Shown here in pieces: positions 35,630 to 43,464 of a stretch of DNA of 64,000 bases. The notes beneath the pieces were generated by a model. The model was not told where the DNA came from. It made no database searches and saw nothing but the letters and a program-made list of their open reading frames with translations. How positions within the stretch are numbered: the stretch's first letter is position 1; the number at the start of each line of letters is the position of its first letter. The stretch is taken from NCBI RefSeq assembly GCF_902168435.1, contig NZ_LR656168.1, positions 186,001 to 250,000 of the forward strand. Direction: 5' to 3'. The translations under genes were made by a program, and so were the position numbers. Origin of the DNA: Bacillus marasmi (GTDB lineage: Bacteria > Bacillota > Bacilli > Bacillales > Cytobacillaceae).

Positions 35630-35835
35630 ATTATTAAGAAGTTTGAATCCTTAATTTAGATTGTTTTATTAGTTAATATGTTTATGTAAAAATACTGAAA
35701 ATTTCGAAAAGATGACACAAAAGACCCTCAGAATTACTTTATCAATATAATATAATGTAACCAGATAATACAAAATTTTCATATTATTACAGCTGCCACT
35801 TACTGATTTGGGGGAACAGAAAGGGGTAGAATATT

Positions 35836-36561
35836 ATGCATTACGAAAGACCGCTTGTCACATTCTTTAACTTAACTTTTGATTTGTCACTTGTCCTCAC
35901 TAGTACTTTCACCGCAGTAACCGTCTTCCTTTTTGCAATTCTTGCATCTAGAAAACTTGTCAACTCTTCACCACAAAAATGGCAAAATGTTATGGAATGG
36001 CTCGTCGAGTTTATCCAAAACATCATGATGAACACTATTGGCATTAAGAATAATATGTTCATTTTAACAACAGGTGTCACACTTTTCCTATTTATTATTG
36101 TTTCAAATATGCTGGGAATTCCTTTTTCCTTCGTAGCCGGTACGGATACACAATTTTTATGGTGGAAATCTCCAACCTCTGATGCACATGTCACCTTGAC
36201 TTTGGCAATTATGATGATTGTCTACACACATTTCATTGATTTAAAGCTTCACGGCGTAAAAAAATACTTTTTAGGCTATTTCAAACCATTTAAGGCATTG
36301 TTTCTAATTAACTTATTAGAGCAATTTGCTACCACTTTAACGCTTGGATTGCGTTTATTTGGTAATGTTTATGCCGGAGAAGTGATGTTAGCACTTTTAG
36401 CCGGTGCAGTACATAACGGATTTTTCGCTGCATTTTTCGCTTCGATTCCTATGGTCATTTGGCAAGCCTTCTGTATTTTTATCGGAGCATTGCAGGCATA
36501 TATCTTCGTTACATTAACAATGGTTTATATCGGGCAAAGATTTTCTGCCCATGAAATGTGA
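35836..36561 (+). CDS. atpB: Orphan F0F1-ATP-synthase subunit a-like protein
   Basis: A 241-residue polytopic protein homologous to the Fo a subunit. It keeps the essential proton-path arginine in TLTLGLRLFGNVYAGE (Arg near 173) and the final GALQAYIFVTLTMVYI helix. In Bacillus the normal operon is atpIBEFHAGDC; here no c subunit, delta or F1 gene follows, only a shortened b-like gene and an AtpI-like gene. It is therefore probably a second, incomplete Fo set rather than the main ATP synthase. GAAAGGGG lies upstream. Confidence 0.85.
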   Translation: MHYERPLVTFFNLTFDLSLVLTSTFTAVTVFLFAILASRKLVNSSPQKWQNVMEWLVEFIQNIMMNTIGIKNNMFILTTGVTLFLFIIVSNMLGIPFSFVAGTDTQFLWWKSPTSDAHVTLTLAIMMIVYTHFIDLKLHGVKKYFLGYFKPFKALFLINLLEQFATTLTLGLRLFGNVYAGEVMLALLAGAVHNGFFAAFFASIPMVIWQAFCIFIGALQAYIFVTLTMVYIGQRFSAHEM

Positions 36562-36576
36562 AAGGAATGAATTCAA

Positions 36577-36948
36577 ATGGGGGATTTTACAATTTTCGGA
36601 ATGAACGTCGCATTAGGAACCATGATTTATCAAGCATTGCTTTTTACAGGGTTGTTTTTATTACTTAGAAAATATGTATTACCAAAGCTTGTCGCAGTCT
36701 TAGAAAACCGGAAATTGCATATTGAAAAACAACTGATGTTAGCAGAAAGTTTCAAGGCCGAAGGAGAACAGTATGCTAAAGAACAAGAAAACCTGCTGCG
36801 GGAAGCAAAAATAGAAGCAAAAGAAATCATTACTCGAAGTCAAAAAGAAGCCCTCATCATCATAAAACTGGCAAAAGAGGAAGCGAATATGATCCGAACA
36901 CAAGCATATAACAGCCTCCCAACCGATCGGCAGCGTGATGCCGGATGA
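36577..36948 (+). CDS. Shortened ATP synthase subunit b-like protein
   Basis: A 123-residue protein with the N-terminal membrane helix and charged helix of subunit b (LLRKYVLPKLVAVLENRKLHIEKQ, then EAKEIITRSQKEA). Usual Bacillus b subunits are about 160-175 residues; this one stops before the distal part that contacts the delta subunit. GAAAGGAATG lies upstream. Its TGA overlaps the ATG of the next gene, so it is read as part of one operon and not as an obvious frameshift. It may be a degenerate or specialised stalk protein. Confidence 0.65.
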   Translation: MGDFTIFGMNVALGTMIYQALLFTGLFLLLRKYVLPKLVAVLENRKLHIEKQLMLAESFKAEGEQYAKEQENLLREAKIEAKEIITRSQKEALIIIKLAKEEANMIRTQAYNSLPTDRQRDAG

Positions 36949-37502
36949 AACACGTATTCTCAAATACCTCTGAAGGGATATCTGAAAAGCTAGAATTGGA
37001 TATTGAGGAAAAGTGGATATACGTATATTACACAAACGGAAGCATCAAAAAGACTGCCTATATTTTAAAAAATGCTCAAAAATCAAATGCTCAATATATT
37101 AGTCATTTCCTTGAGGAAAATCATGTTTCAGATCTTCTAATTACTGATATCGAAAACTTTATTGCTAATGATAACTCAAAAAAGGAAACCGACTGGCAAA
37201 GATTCACCATTTTTCTTATTAAAATGTTATCCTTTAATGTGGTTATTTGTATTATGCTTGGCCTTACGATTTTTGGTGGCTACAAACTCGGAACCTTCGC
37301 CGATGACAAGTGGGGGTTTGAGACACTCTTTACTATTATTGGAGTACTTTCTGGACTTATTCTTGGTGGGACAATTGCTTATGTGATGATAATGAATTAC
37401 TTAAAAGCACATAACACGATTGAAAAAAAAATTTCCAGCCAAAAAATAATTGATTTAAAGACCATTAAAAATGATAAAAACAAAAATAAACATATAAATT
37501 AG
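36945..37502 (+). CDS. AtpI/AtpZ-like membrane protein with extra N-terminal domain
   Basis: A 185-residue protein. The first 85 residues are soluble with no firm match; a faint likeness to NifX-type small domains (SHFLEENHVSDLLITDI) is the most I can see. Residues ~95-155 form two helices with a short loop (FGGYKLGTFADDKWGFETLF), the pattern of AtpI/AtpZ proteins that help assemble the c ring or carry Mg2+/Ca2+. It overlaps the b-like gene by 4 bp, and a terminator follows. Confidence 0.55.
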   Translation: MKHVFSNTSEGISEKLELDIEEKWIYVYYTNGSIKKTAYILKNAQKSNAQYISHFLEENHVSDLLITDIENFIANDNSKKETDWQRFTIFLIKMLSFNVVICIMLGLTIFGGYKLGTFADDKWGFETLFTIIGVLSGLILGGTIAYVMIMNYLKAHNTIEKKISSQKIIDLKTIKNDKNKNKHIN

Positions 37503-37525
37503 TTTTTTCTATTGCACATATACTT

Positions 37526-37556
37526 ACATTACCCAGTTTTGGGTAATGTTTTTTTA
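37526..37556 (+). terminator. Terminator of the orphan Fo gene set
   Basis: ACATTACCC-AGTTTT-GGGTAATGT followed by TTTTTTA. Confidence 0.85.
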
Positions 37557-37571
37557 TTTCAAACAATTTGA

Positions 37572-37588
37572 TGTTAGATTTTCTGACA
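37572..37588 (+). promoter_or_regulatory. TnrA/GlnR box 1 upstream of amtB
   Basis: TGTTAGATTTTCTGACA fits TGTNA-N7-TNACA exactly. Confidence 0.75.
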
Positions 37589-37662
37589 TTAAATTTCAGA
37601 AATTTCAAAAATCCCATTGACTTTCATTCTTTATCCGTTAAAATAATAAACAAAGATACTCA

Positions 37663-37679
37663 TGTTATATTTTCTGACA
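37663..37679 (+). promoter_or_regulatory. TnrA/GlnR box 2 upstream of amtB
   Basis: TGTTATATTTTCTGACA fits TGTNA-N7-TNACA exactly. It lies 91 bp from box 1 and about 45 bp before the amtB start. Confidence 0.8.
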
Positions 37680-37722
37680 TATTACAGTAAAGAAATATAA
37701 CAATTGATAAGGAGGAAGAAAA

Positions 37723-38994
37723 ATGGATGTGACATTTTTAATGAACAGCTTATGGGTTATGTTGTCTGCAGTCTTAGTGATCTTCATGTTGGGTGGTTTT
37801 ATCCTGTTAGAGGCTGGTTCTACTCGAATGAAAAATGCCGGCCATATAGCTGGTAAAACAATTTTCACATTCGGTATCTCGTCATTAGTATTTTGGGCTG
37901 TTGGTTACGGATTTATCTTTGGCGATAACGCAAACTTCCTGGTCGGATTATCAGAATTCTTTTATTCAGGTACTCAGATTGAAGACGCCAGTCTCTCAAC
38001 TCCAGTTTTCTTTCTTTTCCAATTAGCATTCGCTGGAATCTCATTAACAATAGCTTTTGGTGGCTTTGCAGAAAGAGCGAAATTATCTGTCTACTTATTC
38101 TTCGCACTATTATTCTCAGCACTAGTATACCCCGTCATCGCTCACTGGATCTGGGGCGGAGGTTGGTTAGCAGAACACGGCAAGCAAGACTTCGCCGGTT
38201 CAACAGTTGTTCACTTAACTGGCGCAATGGCTGCACTTGCTGCAACCATCTTGTTAAAACCACGTATTGGCAAGTACAATAAAGATGGCTCTGCCAATAA
38301 CATTTACGGTCACAACCAAGTTTTCACAGCATTATCAGTGTTAATTTTATGGGTAGGCTGGTTTGGCTTCAATGCAGGTAGCACCGTTTCAGTTGATGGC
38401 GCATTCTTCGGATTTGTTGCCTTAAACACAAACCTCGCTGCCGGTTCTGGCGCAGTAGCTGCATTACTTATCTCTTGGATTGTTCTAGGAAAATCTGATG
38501 TTCCAACCATATTAAACGGTGCGTTAGCTGGGCTCGTTGCTATTACCGCATCGTGTGCATTTGTCGATACTTGGGCAGCAGTTGTAATTGGTTTCATCGC
38601 AGGAATCCTCGTATTCTATAGCGCTCGTTTCTTTGAAAAAATGAAAATCGATGATCCTATCTTCGCATTATCAGTACACGGTACAGCTGGCGTTTGGGGT
38701 ACATTATCAACCGGATTCTTCGCAACAAAAGAATTGGCAACTGTTGGTAAGCCCGGTTTATTTTACGGAGGTGGCTTCGAACAATTAGGCGTTCAAGCAT
38801 TAGGCATTGTAACTTCCGCAGCCTACGCCTTTATCGTATCTTTCATCATCTTAGCGATTGCCAAAAAAGTGCTTAACGGACTTCGCGTCACTGAAGAAGA
38901 AGAAATTATGGGTCTAGACATTAGCGAACACGGAAGCTATGGTTATCCCGAAGTATTTATGTCAGAAGAAAATAATAAAAACGTTAGCTCATAA
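37723..38994 (+). CDS. amtB: Ammonium transporter AmtB
   Basis: A 423-residue Amt/MEP/Rh channel with 11 helices. The twin pore histidines lie in VVHLTGAMAAL and SVHGTAGVWGTL, and the family block WFGFNAGST is present. It conducts ammonium when nitrogen is scarce. AAGGAGG precedes ATG. Two perfect TnrA/GlnR boxes upstream place it under nitrogen control. Unlike many amt loci there is no glnK partner; instead a DUF294 nucleotidyltransferase gene follows after a weak terminator. Confidence 0.95.
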   Translation: MDVTFLMNSLWVMLSAVLVIFMLGGFILLEAGSTRMKNAGHIAGKTIFTFGISSLVFWAVGYGFIFGDNANFLVGLSEFFYSGTQIEDASLSTPVFFLFQLAFAGISLTIAFGGFAERAKLSVYLFFALLFSALVYPVIAHWIWGGGWLAEHGKQDFAGSTVVHLTGAMAALAATILLKPRIGKYNKDGSANNIYGHNQVFTALSVLILWVGWFGFNAGSTVSVDGAFFGFVALNTNLAAGSGAVAALLISWIVLGKSDVPTILNGALAGLVAITASCAFVDTWAAVVIGFIAGILVFYSARFFEKMKIDDPIFALSVHGTAGVWGTLSTGFFATKELATVGKPGLFYGGGFEQLGVQALGIVTSAAYAFIVSFIILAIAKKVLNGLRVTEEEEIMGLDISEHGSYGYPEVFMSEENNKNVSS

Positions 38995-39000
38995 GTTTAA

Positions 39001-39033
39001 GAAAGCCTCTTATACAGAGGCTTTCACTTTTTC
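39001..39033 (+). terminator. Terminator after amtB
   Basis: GAAAGCCTCT-TATAC-AGAGGCTTTC, a 10-bp stem, followed by ACTTTTTC. The broken T tract may let part of the transcription continue into the next gene. Confidence 0.7.
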
Positions 39034-39054
39034 AATATTAAAGGATGTGTCGTC

Positions 39055-40035
39055 ATGACAATGGAATTTCAATCTTATCAGGCAATTAAAGATTGGAAGG
39101 ATCAACATATCTCCAAAAAACAAACCGATACTTATTCGCTAAACACCTTCCACGATGTGATTATGAAAAATGTATTTAAACTAGCATTAAAACTCTTGGA
39201 TATGGGTGCCCCTCCATGTCCATTTTCCTGGTTTATTACCGGCAGTGGCGGTAGATTCGAACAAGGCCTCATTAGCGACCAAGATCACGGAATCGTTTAT
39301 GAAAGAAATGACGATATCGCTAATGAATTCTTTAAGGCACTGGGCGAAGAGATTTCCTTCGGTTTAAATATAGTAGGCTACCCTTACTGTGAAGGAAACG
39401 TGATGAGCTCAAATTCCAAATGGCGCAAGCCTCTCGAGCTTTGGAAGATTCAATTGTTCGATTGGATGGACGAAGGCAGCTTCAAGAACATTCGCAATCT
39501 GCAAATATTCTTTGACGCGCGATTATTAATCGGTGATGAAATCTTGCTTAACTCATTAAAAAATGTGATTTTCAAATATCGTACCGAGCACCCAGCTTTA
39601 ATCCGTAGACTCATGGAGAATGTAAGTCATGTTAAAAACGCCATCGGTCCACTCGGACAAATAATTGTCGAAGAGAAAGGCATTCATGCAGGTGCAGTCG
39701 ATTTAAAATATGCGGCTTTCCTTCCCTATGTAAACGCAATTCGGTTGCTTGCAATTAAAGATGGAATTTCCCATACCTCAACACTTGATCGTCTAAATCA
39801 ATTAATGAATCTTAACGGTAATTACTACGAAGTGCTTTCGGGTTGTAAAAACAACTTCCTTCGGTTACTGGAACTAAGATTAACCCTTTTTAATCAAAGT
39901 GACTCTTACGATGACATTCATTATTTAAAAATCAACAAACTAACGCGTGAAGAAAAAAAAGAACTTAAGCAAATTTTGAAAGAGGGAAAGAAGCTACATC
40001 AATACGTCAACGCAATCATTGAAAAAGGGTGTTAG
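39055..40035 (+). CDS. DUF294 putative nucleotidyltransferase
   Basis: A 326-residue protein with a GlnD/GlnE-type nucleotidyltransferase core: GSGGRFEQGLISDQDHG carries the G-S and D-x-D metal-binding residues (about residues 60-80). It is followed by the helical DUF294 C-terminal substrate-binding domain. No CBS or cyclic-nucleotide domain precedes it. It probably transfers a nucleotide to a protein or small molecule. Its place between amtB and a DnaQ-like exonuclease suggests control of nitrogen or transport functions. AAAGGATG lies 8 nt before ATG. Confidence 0.8.
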   Translation: MTMEFQSYQAIKDWKDQHISKKQTDTYSLNTFHDVIMKNVFKLALKLLDMGAPPCPFSWFITGSGGRFEQGLISDQDHGIVYERNDDIANEFFKALGEEISFGLNIVGYPYCEGNVMSSNSKWRKPLELWKIQLFDWMDEGSFKNIRNLQIFFDARLLIGDEILLNSLKNVIFKYRTEHPALIRRLMENVSHVKNAIGPLGQIIVEEKGIHAGAVDLKYAAFLPYVNAIRLLAIKDGISHTSTLDRLNQLMNLNGNYYEVLSGCKNNFLRLLELRLTLFNQSDSYDDIHYLKINKLTREEKKELKQILKEGKKLHQYVNAIIEKGC

Positions 40036-40037
40036 CC

Positions 40038-40751
40038 ATGGCATTTGAACCAATAAATCAATTTATGCGCGGATTACAAGGAATCTTCGGGGGTGCCCAA
40101 ACTCAAAACGCCCAACACATTGCCTACATGCGTCAATTACAAAGAGAGCTCAATTCTGAAAACAAACTAAAAATTCCATTAGAGCAATTAAATGTAGTTG
40201 TATTTGATATTGAAACAACCGGCTTCAACCCGGAACACGGCGATGCTATCATCTCAATCGGGGCCATTCGAGTTTGCGGAAATAAAATTCAAGAGGAAGA
40301 TGTATTTTATTCTCTTGTTCAGTATGAAAAAACCTTGCCACCTAAAATCGTTGAGTTGACCGGAATAAGCGACGAAGACTTGCAGTTTGCTCCTCCCCTC
40401 TCCGAAACATTAATCAAATTTTTCAAATACGTAAAGGACGATACACTCGTCGCCCATCATGCAAGCCACGAAAAAAGCTTCATTCAGGATGCAAGCTGGA
40501 AATTGTTCCGCACAAACTTTAAACATCGCGTTGTCGACACCTCCTTCTTATATCGCGTTGCGGAACCAAACGCAAAGCTCGTCCGCTTAGAGGATTTTTG
40601 CGAATACAACAACATACCTGTTTTGGACCGACACCACGCACTCGGCGATGCCAAATTGACCGCTCAGCTTTGGTGCCATTACATCGAAAAACTCCAAAAG
40701 TCCGGCTACAAAAATTTAAAGGATGTTTACGAGCATGTGGCACGACTGTAA
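40038..40751 (+). CDS. DnaQ-like 3'-5' exonuclease
   Basis: A 237-residue DEDDh exonuclease. Exo I is VVFDIETTGF, Exo II VAHHASHEKSF, and Exo III HHALGDAKLT, giving the four acidic residues and the His. It has no polymerase or helicase domain. I chose ATG 40038 with AAAAAGGGTG upstream; GTG 40029 is possible. It starts 2 bp after the DUF294 gene stop. DUF294-exonuclease pairs occur in other bacteria beside transporters, so the two probably act together, perhaps as maker and remover of a nucleotide mark or messenger (inference). Confidence 0.88.
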   Translation: MAFEPINQFMRGLQGIFGGAQTQNAQHIAYMRQLQRELNSENKLKIPLEQLNVVVFDIETTGFNPEHGDAIISIGAIRVCGNKIQEEDVFYSLVQYEKTLPPKIVELTGISDEDLQFAPPLSETLIKFFKYVKDDTLVAHHASHEKSFIQDASWKLFRTNFKHRVVDTSFLYRVAEPNAKLVRLEDFCEYNNIPVLDRHHALGDAKLTAQLWCHYIEKLQKSGYKNLKDVYEHVARL

Positions 40752-40795
40752 ATTTTTTGCCCAACATTTTTACCTCCCCTCTATACCCTTCACCC

Positions 40796-40832
40796 AATCC
40801 GGATCGAGTATATCGCTTCGGATTTTTTTGAA
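40796..40832 (+). terminator. Terminator after the exonuclease gene
   Basis: AATCCG ... CGGATT with an inner GCGATATACTC-like arm (GAGTATATCGC), followed by TTTTTTG. Confidence 0.65.
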
Positions 40833-40891
40833 ATAGTTCTTCATCCTTCCGGGAAATCTAATTGTAAAATCTTATCCAGGGAGGTATGAGT

Positions 40892-41149
40892 ATGGCGCGG
40901 CGACGAAATAAAATATTAGTTCCAGAAGCGAGAGCTAGCTTAGACCAACTAAAAGCTCGATTACACAATCAAACTAATCCCGAAAATGTGAAATATGAAG
41001 TAGCCAAAGAGGTTGGTGTTCCACTCAAACACGGCTATAACGGTAATTTATCAACACAGGATGCAGGAAAAATCGGCGGAAAAATCGGTGGCAGCATGGT
41101 TCGAGAAATGGTCAAAATGGCTCAGCAAGCGATGACGAAAAAAGATTAA
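40892..41149 (+). CDS. Alpha/beta-type small acid-soluble spore protein
   Basis: An 85-residue SASP that coats and protects DNA in the spore. The second half carries the family signature (YEVAKEVGVPLKHGYNGNLS then DAGKIGGKIGGSMVREMVK). The germination-protease site normally present in Glu-Ile/Phe-Ala form near the middle is represented by KYEVAKE. I chose ATG 40892 with AGGGAGG at proper spacing, not ATG 40886. The N-terminal basic stretch ARRRNKILVPEAR is typical. Single gene with its own terminator. Confidence 0.93.
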   Translation: MARRRNKILVPEARASLDQLKARLHNQTNPENVKYEVAKEVGVPLKHGYNGNLSTQDAGKIGGKIGGSMVREMVKMAQQAMTKKD

Positions 41150-41166
41150 ATGATTTTACTGAGCAT

Positions 41167-41192
41167 AAACAGGGGGAATCCCTGTTTTTTTT
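41167..41192 (+). terminator. Terminator of the SASP gene
   Basis: AAACAGGG-GGAAT-CCCTGTTT followed by T residues. Confidence 0.88.
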
Positions 41193-41276
41193 GTGAAAAT
41201 CGCAATGATATTCCTTGTAAAAAAATCTTACTTTTTTGTAAAATTAATATATCAACAAAAAGATTGGAGATGACTT

Positions 41277-42185
41277 ATGGAACTAAAAACCCGCTGTGAA
41301 TCTGAAGAATTATTGAAGCTCCGGTATTTAAACAGGCGTATGACATTATCCGAAAATGACAAAACATACTACCTTGCAAAAGAAAAAGGATATGAGGGTG
41401 AGCTAATTTTCGACTCCCATATCAGCGGCTTAACTGACAATTTTATTACGCTGAATGATTTGCTTTTTGAAGTTAACAATCAACATATTCAAATCGACTC
41501 ATTAATGATTAAACAAAATACCATTTACCCTTTTGAAGTAAAAAACTTTGAGGGAGATTATTATATTGATAACGATAATTGGTATTCAATTTCAAGGACG
41601 CCAATAACAAACCCAATTCTACAAATGGAACGCAGCGAAACACTTCTCCGGCGTCTGCTTTACCAACTCGGCTATACTTCAGTTAATTCAAACTTAGTGT
41701 TCGTCAACTCAAAATTTCACCTGTATCACGCCCCCATGAACAAACAGATTATTTTCCCAACCCAGATCAATCGTTTTTTATGCTCCTTAGATAGGCAACC
41801 ATCCACATTAGATGATAGCCACTTTATCCTTGCAAATCGCTTACTCTCCCACCATATCAGCAAATCACCGTATACTAAAGTTCCTGAATATGAGTATGAG
41901 AAGGTTAGGAAGGGGAATTTATGTTCGAAATGTTTATCATTTAACTTAATCGTTGATAATTACATAGTGGTTTGTCTGGACTGCGGCTGTAAAGAAAGTG
42001 TATCTTCATCAATAATGCGGCATGTAAGGGAGTACATGTTGCTGTTTCCAGATAAGAAGATAACAACGTCGGGAATTTGGGAGTGGTGTGGAATTATTAA
42101 AAGTAAAAAAACTATCCAAGTTACTTTATCTAATAATTATAAACTCATACAAAAGGGACGTTCTTCCTTTTACATTCCTGAATAA
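41277..42185 (+). CDS. NERD-domain protein with C-terminal zinc ribbon
   Basis: A 302-residue protein. Residues ~38-130 are a NERD (nuclease-related) domain with the PD-(D/E)xK-like core QIDSLMI and YPFEVKNF. A C-terminal CSKCLSF ... CLDCGC four-cysteine motif (about 215-240) suggests a zinc ribbon. NERD proteins may act on DNA, but no function is established. TTGGAGATG precedes ATG. It is a single gene followed by the long tandem array. Confidence 0.82.
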   Translation: MELKTRCESEELLKLRYLNRRMTLSENDKTYYLAKEKGYEGELIFDSHISGLTDNFITLNDLLFEVNNQHIQIDSLMIKQNTIYPFEVKNFEGDYYIDNDNWYSISRTPITNPILQMERSETLLRRLLYQLGYTSVNSNLVFVNSKFHLYHAPMNKQIIFPTQINRFLCSLDRQPSTLDDSHFILANRLLSHHISKSPYTKVPEYEYEKVRKGNLCSKCLSFNLIVDNYIVVCLDCGCKESVSSSIMRHVREYMLLFPDKKITTSGIWEWCGIIKSKKTIQVTLSNNYKLIQKGRSSFYIPE

Positions 42186-42233
42186 TTCTAGATGCATTGA
42201 TTACCTTTTTTCACTTTTCCGATGTTTCACGGT

Positions 42234-43394
42234 CTAGATGGGGCGATTAGGTTCTATTCATTACTCTATTCTCTGATTTCTCCTTCTAGATGGTGCAATT
42301 AGGTTCTATTCATTACTCTATTCTCTGGTTTCTCCTTCTAGATGGTGCAATTAGGTTCTATTCATTACTCTATTCTCGGTTTTCTCCTTCTAGATGGGGC
42401 GATTAGGTTCTATTCATTACTCTATTCTCTGAATCCGCCATCTTGATGGGGCGATTAGACACTATTCATTACTCTATTCTCGGTTTTCGTCCTCTAGATG
42501 GGGCGATTAGGTTCTATTCATTACTCTATTCTCTGATTTCTCCTTCTAGATGGGGCGATTAGGTTCTATTCATTACTCTATTCTCGGTTTTCGTCCTCTA
42601 GATGGGGCGATTAGGTTCTATTCATTACTCTATTCTCTGAATCCGCCATCTAGATGGGGCGATTAGGTTCTATTCATTACTCTATTCTCGGTTTTCGTCC
42701 TCTAGATGGGGCGATTAGACACTATTCATTACTCTATTCTCTGAATCCACCATCTAGATGGGGCGATTAGTTTCTATTCATTACTCTATTCTCGGTTTTC
42801 GTCCTCTAGATGGGGCGATTAGACACTATTCATTACTCTATTCTCGGATTTCTCCTTCTAGATGGTGCAATTAGGTTCTATTCATTACTCTATTCTCGGT
42901 TTTCTCCTTCTAGATGGGGCGATTAGGTTCTATTCATTACTCTATTCTCGGTTTTCTCCTTCTAGATGGGGCGATTAGACTCTATTCATTACTCTATTCT
43001 CGATTTTCGTCCTCTAGATGGGGCGATTAGACTCTATTCATTACTCTATTCTCTGGTTTTCTCCTTCTAGATGGGGCGATTAGGTTCTACTCATTACTCT
43101 ATTCTCTGAATCCGCCATCTTGATGGGGCGATTAGACACTATTCATTACTCTATTCTCTGAATCCGCCATCTTGATGGGGCGATTAGACACTATTCATTA
43201 CTCTATTCTCGGTTTTCGTCCTCTAGATGGGGCGATTAGACACTATTCATTACTCTATTCTCGATTTTCGTCCTCTAGATGGGGCGATTAGACACTATTC
43301 ATTACTCTATTCTCGATTTTCGTCCTCTAGATGGGGCGATTAGACACTATTCATTACTCTATTCTCGGTTTTCGCCGTCTTGATGGGGCGATTA
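42234..43394. repeat. Long tandem array, about 22 units of 52 bp
   Basis: Some 22 head-to-tail units run from CTAGATGGGGCGATTAG through TCTATTCATTACTCTATTCTC to a variable tail. The period is 52 bp, with one unit of 53 near 43050. Variation is confined to three slots: GGGGCG or GGTGCA; GGTTC, GACAC or GACTC after the TTA; and tail types such as TGATTTCTCCTT, GGTTTTCGTCCT or TGAATCCGCCAT. A degenerate unit precedes it at 42188. There are no spacers and no coding frame. It fills the gap between two convergent genes. Confidence 0.93.
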
Positions 43395-43464
43395 TGACAA
43401 GAAACCACAAACCAAAAAGCACCACAACACACAAGCTAAACAGCCAGCAGTTACAGTGCTTCCC

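Noticed and set aside
36562-36576. Missing c-subunit gene between the a- and b-like genes
   Set aside because: Only 15 bp separate the two; no short hydrophobic frame with a Glu or Asp fits, so no atpE exists at this locus.
42234-43394. Possible CRISPR array
   Set aside because: Units are contiguous 52-bp repeats whose variable slots recur; there are no unique spacers and no cas genes in the window.
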